A DNA stretch of 64,000 nt from Capillidium heterosporum (Eukaryota; Entomophthoromycota; Entomophthoromycetes; Entomophthorales; Capillidiaceae), in assembly GCA_016630905.1 (NCBI GenBank), contig WBMQ01000014.1, positions 1,054,001-1,118,000 on the forward strand. The letters are read 5' to 3'. Below, one piece after another: positions 11,249 through 21,107 of the stretch; within the stretch, counting starts at the first letter, position 1; every line of letters begins with the position of its first letter. The notes below the pieces were generated by a model. It worked only from the letters and a program-made list of their open reading frames with translations, was not told the origin of the DNA and did no database searches. The position numbers and the translations under genes are program-made.

Positions 11249-11363
11249 TTGGCAACTAACCAGAAGTTTAGATGATTTCTCCACTAATCGAACCTTCCCA
11301 TTTGGTACAATAGCAAGGAGCCCGCAGCAAATCGACACCCAAATGAGTCCACAATCCTTTGTC

Positions 11364-11412
11364 TATTTATAAATCTCGATGGTTCTGCGCGATAGTTCTA
11401 GAACATTCTAGA
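11364..11412 (-). promoter_or_regulatory. Heat-shock element plus TATA box (minus strand)
   Basis: At 11396-11412 the sequence TTCtaGAAcaTTCtaGA holds contiguous inverted nGAAn units, the binding pattern of the HSF1 trimer. On the minus strand it lies about 25 bp upstream of TATAAATA (11371-11364), which lies about 115 bp upstream of the ATG of the small minus-strand gene. An HSE can also act on the plus strand, where a TATATAA lies near 11535. Confidence 0.6.
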
Positions 11413-12126
11413 GAAACGCATTGCAGTTGAGAGTGCTGGGATATTATTGGAAGATTATTGGCGATGTGGAAATTGCTAGTTTGTTTGGTAAACCTGGCAT
11501 TGAGTCATTCTGATTCGATTCTATGAGATAATTGGATATATAAACGGTTTTAGGGACGCGGGCCTAGAGAAAAGCTTCACCACTCCAATAGCCGAATTTC
11601 AAATTTAGGATGCCCGGGATTACCATTGCGACCTCGCCAAACCTCGCGGTTGCAAGTTTCTACTTGGGCATGCACAATTTCGACAACCGACTCTTTACGA
11701 TACACCCTTCCGGAACCTATTACCCATAATCCCGATCCAAGAGATTCCACAGCTATTCTACCATTTATGGTTAAAAATTACAAAAACGTACGAATCGGAG
11801 CGGTCTGATTTGCGTAGAAGCAGGTATTACCTAATTATTAATCTCTGATCTTTGCCGCGCAATTGCCAACTTTTCCCGATTGGCCATCCAATTAGTAATT
11901 GAGATTTTAAATGGCAACGCGCCGAAATAGTTTTTCCAAACTTCACAGTCCAATTTTGAATCGGCTGTTGGCAAAAGTCGAATTAGATTTCTAATTAGCC
12001 TTGGATTTGACTCAGGTATAAAAGCAAAGCGTTTTCCCTTCTTTCCAAGTTTCTTAAATTAAATTTACAAAACCAAACCCAACATTACACCAAGCCGAAC
12101 TTCGCTTTAGGTAACAATTGAAGAGT
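11413..12126. other. Upstream region of the C2H2 factor; possible extra exon near 11.6-11.8 kb
   Basis: A TATAAAA at 12017-12023 sits about 105 bp before the ATG of the C2H2 gene and is its likely core promoter. Between about 11600 and 11830 all three forward frames are open for 40-75 codons and GC is higher than around it, for example MPGITIATSPNLAVASFYLG from ATG 11610. I could not join these into a gene. Confidence 0.45.
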
Positions 12127-13251
12127 ATGACAAATTCCTCAACCTCTACTTTCAAACAGGATAGCAATATATTTACCCATTCGGATAGACCTCTAATAGA
12201 TCTTGGAACGAAATTCGACGAAGATATATTCAACATCAAACACTTTGATCTCTTTTCTCAACCCAACCTCAACACTCAAGTTTATACAGTCACGCAAGGC
12301 TCCTTGAGCAACAACCTTGCATCTCTACCGGGCTTAAATACGATGACTAGCCCCTTCGACAATTCTACACCAAAGAAAACAAACGACAGTTTACTGCCCA
12401 TCAACATCCAGTCCCAGCCTGAACAGATGTTTACATCGCCAATGATTCTCAGCCAGGACGTTCACTACCCTAACACTCGGTGGAACCAGGGCTACGACAA
12501 CAGCCTCTTGGCTGGTAGAATGGACCCCAACTTTATGTACTACCCATCGTTCTCCAACATGGACTACACCTCGCCATATATGCCGACAGAGGACATGAGC
12601 TATACCGACATCTATGGATTCAACCCATACCTGGCGGCTTCTACTGATTTAAGCCTCCAAGGTAGCAACCCGTACACCGAGAACCTGATAAAGCCAGACG
12701 TAAATATGCTCCAGGCATATCAAAACTTCCTAACTGTAAATAGGCAGCCGGCCTTTACCAAGGCTGTGGCCAAGGACGTGCCCGTCAAAGTAGAGGCCAA
12801 CCCTAAAACGATGCTTCCATCGAATGGCGTTGAGACTCTACCGATACCCATCAAGAAGAAAACCAAGTACGAGGAAAAGCGCAGCGCTCTCCCCCCTATC
12901 GTTCCCAGTAATACCATTATCCCAACTACCCTGCCCCATATCGCTTCAGTGGTAAAAGCTAGTCAAGAAACGCCTGCCAAGGCAGTCGAAGCTCGGCCTC
13001 TCAAATCAGAGGCTACAACCAGCAAGGTGCAGCAAAGCGAATCCCGCAAAAAGCGCGAGTACTTGGAGAAGATCCACCCCTGCACCTTCCCGGGCTGCAC
13101 CAAGAAATTCAGCCGCCTCTACAACATGACCTCGCACCTAGAGATCCACCGGCCCAACCGCACCAAGGACTACCAGTGCCCAACCTGCCTAAAGTTCTTC
13201 AGCCGCAACCATGACATGACTCGCCACATGCGCAACGTCCACAAACATTAA
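12127..13251 (+). CDS. C2H2 zinc-finger transcription factor
   Basis: Sequence-specific nuclear DNA-binding protein of 374 residues, one exon. ATG at 12127 is chosen because the frame opens with a TTG just upstream. Residues 1-310 are low in complexity, rich in Ser, Pro, Asn, Tyr and Met (PYMPTEDMSYTDIYGFNPYL), as in activation domains, with a basic PIPIKKKTKYEEKR patch around residue 240 that could be a nuclear localisation signal. The end holds two C2H2 fingers: CTFPGCTKKFSRLYNMTSHL..H (residues ~320-344) and CPTCLKFFSRNHDMTRHMRNVH (~351-373), joined by a nine-residue linker rather than TGEKP. The pair resembles the fungal Crz1/Prz1/Azf1-like group, but the target cannot be inferred. It stands alone in long intergenic DNA (over 800 bp upstream and 2 kb downstream), usual for regulated genes. 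Confidence 0.85.
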   Translation: MTNSSTSTFKQDSNIFTHSDRPLIDLGTKFDEDIFNIKHFDLFSQPNLNTQVYTVTQGSLSNNLASLPGLNTMTSPFDNSTPKKTNDSLLPINIQSQPEQMFTSPMILSQDVHYPNTRWNQGYDNSLLAGRMDPNFMYYPSFSNMDYTSPYMPTEDMSYTDIYGFNPYLAASTDLSLQGSNPYTENLIKPDVNMLQAYQNFLTVNRQPAFTKAVAKDVPVKVEANPKTMLPSNGVETLPIPIKKKTKYEEKRSALPPIVPSNTIIPTTLPHIASVVKASQETPAKAVEARPLKSEATTSKVQQSESRKKREYLEKIHPCTFPGCTKKFSRLYNMTSHLEIHRPNRTKDYQCPTCLKFFSRNHDMTRHMRNVHKH

Positions 13252-13409
13252 TCCTTATGTATCTCTTATTTTATTCAACTAGTAAATGTAAATATATTTA
13301 ATAAATTAGTTGTTAAAACTGTATAGACACTTTGAACCCATACTTTATTTGGGGCTTGTAGGGCAGTCACAAAGCTCTACATAGTGATGCACCTTACTCC
13401 GCAGCTGAC

Positions 13410-13778
13410 TCAATGTAAATTTCTTGGTCTGGCGGTGCAAAACTTGGGCATATTCAACCGCGCTACAATATAAACTCGAATCCTTTCCTTATAGCCTATC
13501 GGATCTGGAACGCCAAGTATTATCCGGGGTGACCTAGATCCACCCAGCCCAATCCATGTGACCTTGAGCTTTTCCTTTCCCTTTTTCATTTCCCCATACT
13601 TTACAAGGCTCCACCATTTAGATTTCAAATCCAAATAGTAGTCACAACTATTTCGAATCTGAACCTGGATCATGTGCTTAAACCCAAAATTTAAATTAGG
13701 CTCGGCAGCGCTTAAATTATGGAAACGAGTTGGTAAAGCAGAATTGGAAATCAACAGCCTTCCAAATTTACAATAAAG
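13410..13778 (-). CDS. Unrecognised open frame, perhaps a partial or decayed gene
   Basis: An open frame of about 120 codons ending in TGA at 13410. It has no ATG until codon ~36 (MIQVQIRNSCDYYLDLKSKW). The residue pattern is beta-strand-like and protein-like rather than AT-noise (KEKLKVTWIGLGGSRSPRI, KERIRVYIVARLN), and GC is higher than around it. I cannot name a family. No convincing 5' exon was found, so this could be a relic, a short protein from the internal ATG, or chance. Confidence 0.3.
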   Translation of the reverse strand, partial: LYCKFGRLLISNSALPTRFHNLSAAEPNLNFGFKHMIQVQIRNSCDYYLDLKSKWWSLVKYGEMKKGKEKLKVTWIGLGGSRSPRIILGVPDPIGYKERIRVYIVARLNMPKFCTARPRNLH

Positions 13779-15304
13779 TTTTCCATATTAATAACTTTAG
13801 CATGTTCGTTTTTAAATTCTATGTTGTGTATAGGCTATAGCTAATAATAGAGTTACTATAATTAAATGTTGGTTTATTTTGATATAAATATTTTATCCTA
13901 TAGTGTTACAGGAGAATTGGTACACTTATAAGCTCAATTATATTTGTAAAAATCGACCTTGATGCGAATTTTAAGTGGCTAGATTATTCATCAATAGAGA
14001 TAGCTTCAACCAATAGTTTATAAGCAGTTAGTACTATCTGTTGCTACCATTGGTGTCTTTTACTACAAATGTAATCAAATGAATGAATGGGTGTACCAAT
14101 AAGGTGCAAATAGCTGTAGGCTAAAATAGCACAAATGAAATCGAATTTATTCGTCCATTTCATGGCTTTAGTAATGAACTCAGGAAACTCAACATCCTTT
14201 AGGTTAAAAGTATTGAAAGTTTGGCTTTGCTACTAATGCTGCATACTTTAACTTTGGTTCTTAGTTTTGAAATAAAAGCAGTTTACATTCCAAAGTCTGA
14301 CTAGATGGAATATCTCCAGCTAATTGATAAACTCAAAGTCCGCAGACAGTCTACATATAAAATGCGGATTATCCTTCAAAAAGAAGCGTAGTGTTGGTAA
14401 ACATATTTTAAATTTATGCTCTAGAGTCTTGAAGTTCCTTTATTGCAATCTACACTTGCATCCTAATATATTTTGGATACATAGTATAGTTAAGCGTAGT
14501 CAACTATAATGAGAGGAAGCAGAATATATAGGGATATCTAAAAAATTTATAGGAACCTTGAAAATGCAATGCGAAATTGCACCTGCGTAGTTGTTAAATA
14601 GAGCATATTTGTGGTCCACGTATAGTAACATTTCATAAATTTAGTGAGATATCGGGTTTATTATTTGGAGATACGTGTAAGGATTATATACAGGTAATAG
14701 CAACATTGCATTTCATATATTAAAAAATTGATATTTTATCCAATTTTAGCCTAAATGCAAGCATGTATTCAATAAAGTACTTATCATTAAACACATGTTC
14801 ATTTATATATTTTCCAAATTCTACGATTGTAAGTTTACCACTATATTGCCTTCTCCTTATTCCAATAGCCTACACTTATATATCTATAAATAATAGAAGA
14901 TGGCAAATACCTACCACCGTCACTCAAATATATCCGTTTGTATAGATTTGTAACTGTACATTAGTTTTTAGATAGTCAAGTGGATGGTATAAAATAAAAG
15001 TACTTTAGTTTTTATTTAAATCTGTACTATTGTTTATATAGGTCTATCTATAAATATCAACCAACTACTTTAGCTATTAAAATCAAGTATAGCATCAATA
15101 AAACTACTATAAAAATTTCAAATGTTAGTTTGTTGAACTGGAATCCCAATTGTTAGTTTGTATAGGATTCAATAAAGTAACGTCCTCCAAACTAAAGTTA
15201 GATCACCAACAACTGTATAAAAACTATTGTCAAACTGTTTCAACGAAAATTTATCCGAATCTATATAAGATTCAACTCTACTCAACCTTTAACTAGAGAG
15301 CAAG
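13779..15304. other. Intergenic; tyrosinase promoter at right end
   Basis: About 1.5 kb of AT-rich sequence without a supported gene. TATATAAG at 15262-15269, 36 bp before the tyrosinase ATG, is the likely TATA box, and a TCCAAACTAAAG at about 15187 repeats the CCAAAC core seen at other promoters in the window. Confidence 0.5.
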
Positions 15305-16360
15305 ATGAAGTTTGCAGTTTTAGGTTTAATTTCTTTAATCGGTAGTGTCCTTAGCCAAAGTAATGGATGTGAAAGTCCAGTAGTACGTAGGGAGTTTAGA
15401 GAACTATCTTCAGGCGAGCAAGAAACCCTACTCCGAGCTGTCCAAACCATCCACAGTGGCCCACCTCCAACCCGGTACGACGAATTCGCCAACCAACATA
15501 TAATTCACGCCCCCTTTGCCCACGGATCTCCTTTCTTTTTAACGTGGCACCGCGAGTACCTAGTGCAGTTTGAGGAACTGCTCAAAACCGTAGATTCAAG
15601 CATTACTTTACCATACTGGGATTGGGGCCAAGATGCCGACAATCCGGCATCCAGTTACATGCTGTCGAGTCGAGGGTTCGGCGGTAACGGTATAGGTTCG
15701 GTACGTAGGGGTACACGCGATAACAATTCGACGTCGGGGTGTGTTCGAGATGGCCCATTCGCCGGTTGGATCATGAATTACCCTGATCCTCATTGCTTAA
15801 GAAGGATGTATGATGAAGGGGATAGAATATCGCCATTTTATACGACGGAAGCTATACTGGATATCATCAGCTCATCCGATTCGTATGATCGATTGAACAC
15901 GGTCATTGAAACTTTACCACATGCTCGAGTGCACGTCAGTTTGGGTGGCGAGTTTGGCGACATGTCTTACATGTTCTCAGCCAACGATCCTATATTTTGG
16001 ATGCACCATGCCTACATCGATCGAATTTACTATGAGTGGCAGCAACGTAACCCCAACTTGGCCCAAGATTTCCCAGCTGATAGTAGTGGGATTATGCCTC
16101 CATTTTCAGTAAGTAGTCGTGACGTCTTTAGCACTGTACAAGGTGGTAGGTACTGCTACACTTATCCTAGATTCCCTTCACCGCGATCGGGTGGTGCTCA
16201 AAGTGTGGAAAGTGATTTGCAAGCAATGGCTATGGCTAGAAGTACCAACTCTAGAATAAAACCATTGCCAGAAGAATGGATCGAGCGTAACAACCAGGAT
16301 GTCGAGTTCGTTAGGGTGCTGGAAGAGGAATTTGGGGTCGGGGGTGAGGGTGGTGAGTAG
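15305..16360 (+). CDS. Secreted tyrosinase (type-3 copper enzyme)
   Basis: Binuclear copper oxidase that hydroxylates monophenols and oxidises diphenols to quinones, as in melanin formation. One exon, 351 residues. An N-terminal signal peptide is visible (MKFAVLGLISLIGSVLSQ), so the enzyme is probably secreted. The CuA site shows HIIHAPFAHGSPFFLTWHRE followed by YLVQFEELL and LPYWDWGQD; the CuB site shows PHARVHVSLGG (HxxxH) and ANDPIFWMHHAYIDRIYYEW, with the third His in the MHH motif. All six copper-binding His have candidates. There is no C-terminal shielding domain of the kind that keeps many fungal tyrosinases latent, only about 60 further residues, so it belongs with the short secreted forms. 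Function as tyrosinase versus catechol oxidase cannot be told from sequence alone. Confidence 0.92.
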   Translation: MKFAVLGLISLIGSVLSQSNGCESPVVRREFRELSSGEQETLLRAVQTIHSGPPPTRYDEFANQHIIHAPFAHGSPFFLTWHREYLVQFEELLKTVDSSITLPYWDWGQDADNPASSYMLSSRGFGGNGIGSVRRGTRDNNSTSGCVRDGPFAGWIMNYPDPHCLRRMYDEGDRISPFYTTEAILDIISSSDSYDRLNTVIETLPHARVHVSLGGEFGDMSYMFSANDPIFWMHHAYIDRIYYEWQQRNPNLAQDFPADSSGIMPPFSVSSRDVFSTVQGGRYCYTYPRFPSPRSGGAQSVESDLQAMAMARSTNSRIKPLPEEWIERNNQDVEFVRVLEEEFGVGGEGGE

Positions 16361-17556
16361 TTAAAGTTCAAATAGTTGACCTTAATAAGCATATTAATAA
16401 ACTTTGGTTTGAAAATATATGTTTGCTATAAAAGCAAAGTTTTTTAATATGTTTTTAGCTTGATAGAAAAATTGTTATCAGGCTTATTATATACTACCAA
16501 ATTCCAGATATACTTTTATAAGCATAAATTATTGTATCAAAATATTTTGAATATAATACTATTTACAGTTAATAATTTTTAAATGTTGAATGTGATAAAC
16601 TTTATTTACTACAATGTCTTTAGCTTCATCAAAGAAATTCTTGTATCGTATTCTTTTGTTAAATAAATGAAGCTTAGCAAATATCAATTCTTCTATAGTT
16701 GCCTTATCATACGAGTAGAATCAATCAGAGATATGCCTCTTACTACCAGTTCATTAACACATTAAATTGAATAAGAAAAACTCCTATACAGCTTGAAATA
16801 AAATGATCAGAACATGAATGCCACTGAGGAGCCAATTAATTTCAAAGATATATAGTTTATAAAGCTAACAACCGTTGTTTAAAAATATGGTATTTGATAG
16901 ACGAAGCACCAGTCACTTTTAAAAAGATAGCGAAAATTGTCTTAGACCGACCTATTAGTAACAGGAACCAAGTGTTGAAAATACTTGAATTGATACCTGA
17001 CAAAACTTTTCCATACCTTTGTAAAGGAAATTAGGATTCGATATGATGTAGATAGCCAATTAGTTTTTCTATGAACCTCACTAGTGATGGTTTAGTTAAT
17101 TGTCTTTGCATTAAGTAGAGCTTTAAATTGTTAGTAAGAGTAAGAGAACCTGTTTGTGGTGACCATTTGTTTCACTAGGCTACACGGTGTTAGGCTGTTG
17201 ATTTATGAATCAAACAAAGGCTCCTTTTAGCTTGGAGAGATTTTAAGTAAAGCTATATCTTTATGAAAAAATGAGAATAAGCTTTCAATAATAAGCCTGG
17301 TCTTAAAATATAAAGCATCTGGTTAAAACTTAAACATATACTCGTATAATAACGGTAAACACTAAGAAATTTGATATACATAAAAATAGAATTCCAAACC
17401 TACATTACCCTTTGAGAAGCAACTCCAAACTTGTACTTACCTCGGTAATGCCGCTATCCGAATCCAGTAAATACAGCTGATACCTTGGAATTGAAGGAAA
17501 AGTAGAAAGGTAGTGAACTCGAACGATTTATTTAAAAAGGATGCAATCAAAGGTAC
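16361..17556. other. Intergenic, nothing recognised
   Basis: AT-rich sequence between the tyrosinase and peroxiredoxin 3' ends. No supported gene. Around 17446-17485 there is a possible downstream exon for an extended peroxiredoxin isoform, described under the findings. Confidence 0.5.
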
Positions 17557-18066
17557 TTACAAGTGCTTCAAAGCCTCGTTAGCACCAGTAACAGTAACCT
17601 GGAGGTCGTTCTCCTCGACAGCCGAGTAGACAATCTTCAAATCCTTAACTATCAAGACAGCTCTGTGGAAGCGCAGATGGCCTAAACCGATCTTGCTAGT
17701 GTCACTAGCTAAACCTACTTGCTGGGCGAAATCTCCATTGGCATTGCCCAAGAACTTGAGCTTCTTACCGGCCCCTAACTTCTGACCCCAAGCGTGCATG
17801 ACGAATTGGTCATTGGTACTGAGGACGATGATCTCATCGACACCCTTGGCTTTGAATTGGTCGTACAAGGTAACGTAGTCAGGCAAATGGTCCTTGTGGC
17901 AGGGACCGGTGAAGGCGCCAGGTACGGTGACAATGACAGCGGTCTTACCTTTGAGTTCCTGGTGGACGTGGTAGGGCTGGGGAATCCCACAGGCGTCGGC
18001 GTCGTCCAAAATGGGGTTGTAGAATACAGTGACGTCGGGGACTTGTTCGGCTACTTTGATAGACAT
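17557..18066 (-). CDS. Peroxiredoxin, PRX5/PMP20 (AhpE-like 1-Cys/atypical) family
   Basis: Thiol peroxidase reducing hydrogen peroxide and alkyl hydroperoxides. One exon, 169 residues, the family's normal length. The active-site loop is VTVPGAFTGPCHKDHLPDYV: the peroxidatic Cys and the PGAFTxxC frame are kept, with GPCH where PTCS is common in this family. GVDEIIVLSTNDQFVMHAWG matches the conserved segment with the VND-type motif. The C terminus VTVTGANEALKHL matches the usual end of the family and is not an obvious SKL-type peroxisomal signal, so a cytosolic or mitochondrial place is possible. Codons are C-rich, suggesting high expression. TATAAATA (18138-18131) and an AGGGG stress-response-like element (18164-18160) lie upstream. 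Confidence 0.92.
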   Translation of the reverse strand: MSIKVAEQVPDVTVFYNPILDDADACGIPQPYHVHQELKGKTAVIVTVPGAFTGPCHKDHLPDYVTLYDQFKAKGVDEIIVLSTNDQFVMHAWGQKLGAGKKLKFLGNANGDFAQQVGLASDTSKIGLGHLRFHRAVLIVKDLKIVYSAVEENDLQVTVTGANEALKHL

Positions 18067-18130
18067 TTTGTTGTTGAGAGTTGAAGTGATTCTTTTTGTT
18101 TAAAAACTAGAGTTTGGTGACGCGGCAACC

Positions 18131-18164
18131 TATTTATACATGTGTCGGGTTTCAAGTATCCCCT
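18131..18164 (-). promoter_or_regulatory. Peroxiredoxin core promoter: TATA box and STRE-like site
   Basis: On the minus strand TATAAATA lies 65 bp upstream of the start codon and AGGGG, the core of the yeast stress-response element, lies about 22 bp further up. Stress control would fit a peroxidase, but the motif is short. Confidence 0.45.
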
Positions 18165-19429
18165 AGGTGGGTAAATTTATGTAAAGGACCAATTAGCAAT
18201 TTCAGTCTTTAAGGCTAGTCTGTAGTGGTGGCTATCTGACCTATTACATAATCCTTTATATTTGGGTATCCTGTAAATCAAAATATGCCATATCAGTAAA
18301 CTGAAAGATAGCTATCCTTAGACAATTAGGTAATGAATCTGATAGCTGGTGGATTTTACGAACTTTTTGGTGATGATGATACAACCATATTCATCAGCTT
18401 TTTCATCGATGAAACTAAGTTATTCCACGGATAACAAATAGTGATGAGTTCCTTGGGGTAGCAGTAAGCATTTTTACTAATCAGACATAAGATAAATGTA
18501 AGCCATGACTTATATTTAGCATTTATAGTCGGTATTTAGCTATATATTGGGGTAGTTAGCAATGGTTTATGTTGAATTTCTAATAACTTGTATCGATCAA
18601 TGAAATAGTGTAGATTCGAATAAATAGTTATTCTTTATGGTTTGGTATCAAAGCATACGCTATATTTCTTATGTTGCTTTCAGTTTTTTAGCATATGCAA
18701 GCTTTAACATTAAACATACCTATATTTTGAATATAGGCACATATAACTTATGGAATAACTTTGTTACAGAAAATAGACATCAATCATATCGATGCTATTT
18801 ATTAAATTAAAAGATCTTGGTTACATATAAATGCAAAAAGGATCCTCAGATGAGGTTATAAATCAAGTTATATTCCATGTGGTGGGTGACTATGTCTTGA
18901 AAATCCTGATAACTAGTTATATTTAGCTACCTAGCTTATACTAATTTTACCATTTTGGTATAAAAGTGAATCTGCAACTTATTAGAAATCCTACTACCAT
19001 CTCCATCCGATAATTAAATCTGCAGGCTGGATCGGAACGGAGGTAATACGATTTCTCATTATTATCCGATACCTTTGCGGTGGTATCCTGCACAAACTTT
19101 TATAGATTATGGCGTCTTAATATGACCTTCTCTATTTGTGGCAAAAAATTGGCACAGTTTATTAGTTTGTAGTAGTACATATGTTTATTATGCTATGGAT
19201 TGAAGGTTTCTACATCATAAGCAGCTATCGAACTTGACTGTATACTAGTTTTAATTATAAACAGCATATTTATATACATTGTTTTTCAACATATCTGAAA
19301 ATTCTAGAGCTAGTTTTAAATACTTGACAGGTTACATCATTTATGAAGTAGTTGAGCAGGAAACTGCAAACCCCATTCTAAAAGCATATATAAATCCACA
19401 ACTCAAGATAAATAAAATACTTTTCTCAA
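18165..19429. other. Intergenic; P450 promoter at right end
   Basis: No gene seen. TATATAAA at 19387-19394 is the likely TATA box of the P450 that starts at 19430. Confidence 0.5.
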
Positions 19430-20893
19430 ATGCTAATTATAATCCTACTCCTACTTTTACTTTTTACCATTTGGATCTATTTGAAGCTTAAAGTCCCCAC
19501 CAGCCTACAGCACATCCCAACCCGACCCATCTCCGACTTCATCCTCGACTTTCTAAGTAGCAAACCACTATATGCGCGAATCGAAGCCATATGTCTACAT
19601 CAGATGCGCAAGACCAAGGTGATGCTAATCTGGAGCTTAGGGGACTGGTTCGCCGTCTTTTCCTCCAAAGTTACTGCAAAGTTAATCCACAACGATACCA
19701 AAACCTTTCCTAAACTTCTATTTTCCGACAGTAATCCCGATCGGCTATTATCTAAATTCTTAGGTGAAGCTATTTTGTTTTCAAATGGAGATGTGTGGAA
19801 GAAGCATCGTAAAGTAATAAACCCGCCATTCAAGAAGCAGTTCCAAGTTGATACCTTTGCCAAAGCTACCCGTCAATTCTTCAAGGTTTTGGAAGCTAGA
19901 AATTTTAAGCTGGATATCCACGCCTACATGCAACGTATTACGATGGAAGCTATGGGTTTAGATATAATGGGGGTAGAGTTCAATGTCATTGTCGATGACA
20001 ACGTCCCGTTCATCAAGGCTTACAACCGTATGATCGAAGAGATCGGAAATCCCTTTTACTTTATCTTTCCCGTACTGGATGCATCGTGGAACCCGTTTCG
20101 AAAAAAGGGATTTAAAGCCTTAGCTTCATTGGACGCCTACTTTGAAGAAATATTGGAGTTGAAGAAAGCAGAGCTAATTAACAATCAACTTGAGGATTCG
20201 AAGCTCGACTTGCTATCTTTGTTGATAAAAGCGGGGCAGTTGAGCAATGGGGAGTTCAGTGAGAAAGATATAAGGAATAGCGTCATGAACTTTTTACTAG
20301 CTGGCCACGATACTACTGCCTTTGCACTGTCGGCAGCTTTACATTTCTTGGCAGAGTACCCCGAAGTTCAAGAGAAAGTAAGAGATGAGGTTATGGAAGT
20401 TGTCGGTTACAATGCTAGGAAGTGCAGTTCTGAAACTGCTAGAGCACCTACATTAGAACAAACGAAACGGATGCCATATTTGTTTGCAGTTATCAAGGAG
20501 ACAATGCGCATCTACCCTGCCGTCATTAGATTACCCGAACGTATTGCTGCCAAAGATGTCACTCTTGATGGCTATTTTATACCTAAAGGAACTGGGATAC
20601 TTTTTGATATGTACTGCTTGCATCACGACCCCGATAATTTCATAGACCCTGAACGGTTTTGGCCGGAAAGGTTTATGGGTATAGATGGGGAGAAATGTTT
20701 GGATGCTTGGTTACCGTTCGGCGGAGGTACGCGATCGTGTCTGGGTATGAGTTTCTCGCTGTTGGAGCAAAAGGTTGTACTTGCTATGATCCTCATACGC
20801 TATAGAATTAGTAAGTCTACCTTTACTATGTCGCCGAGCTTCTTACCGGTGCCTTCCAATTTTACGCTTGATTTTGAAGTGCTGGATAGCTAG
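19430..20893 (+). CDS. Cytochrome P450 monooxygenase (copy 1)
   Basis: ER-anchored haem-thiolate monooxygenase of 487 residues, one exon. Residues 1-18 form the membrane anchor (MLIIILLLLLLFTIWIYL). Further marks are FLGEAILFSNGDVWKKHRKV (helix C, WxxxR), I-helix LLAGHDTTAFALSAAL with the AGxDTT oxygen-activation motif, K-helix VIKETMRIYPAV (ExxR), PERFWPERF, and the haem loop FGGGTRSCLGMSFSLLE with the Cys ligand in FxxGxRxCxG. It is a clear paralogue of the minus-strand P450 at 39102-40562, sharing long runs such as NPPFKKQFQV and LAGHDTTAFA. The set looks most like P450s of zygomycete-grade fungi; the substrate is not predictable. Confidence 0.93.
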   Translation: MLIIILLLLLLFTIWIYLKLKVPTSLQHIPTRPISDFILDFLSSKPLYARIEAICLHQMRKTKVMLIWSLGDWFAVFSSKVTAKLIHNDTKTFPKLLFSDSNPDRLLSKFLGEAILFSNGDVWKKHRKVINPPFKKQFQVDTFAKATRQFFKVLEARNFKLDIHAYMQRITMEAMGLDIMGVEFNVIVDDNVPFIKAYNRMIEEIGNPFYFIFPVLDASWNPFRKKGFKALASLDAYFEEILELKKAELINNQLEDSKLDLLSLLIKAGQLSNGEFSEKDIRNSVMNFLLAGHDTTAFALSAALHFLAEYPEVQEKVRDEVMEVVGYNARKCSSETARAPTLEQTKRMPYLFAVIKETMRIYPAVIRLPERIAAKDVTLDGYFIPKGTGILFDMYCLHHDPDNFIDPERFWPERFMGIDGEKCLDAWLPFGGGTRSCLGMSFSLLEQKVVLAMILIRYRISKSTFTMSPSFLPVPSNFTLDFEVLDS

Positions 20894-21107
20894 TTTTATA
20901 GCTACCTTGCATCAGTAATATACGAATTGCATATAAATATAGCTACTTAATTTGAATGAATATGTTAAACTACTATAGCTAAAACTTTATATATATTAAT
21001 GTTATGTACTTACAAAGGGTAAATCTCGCAAACAACCGAAAAAGCAAAACTTATATCAGTATAAAAGAAAAGAAACCAAACGATACTTTCAATTTTATAC
21101 TTAAAAC

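Noticed and set aside
14763-14945. 60-codon frame upstream of tyrosinase
   Set aside because: Low-complexity AT composition and no coding signature.
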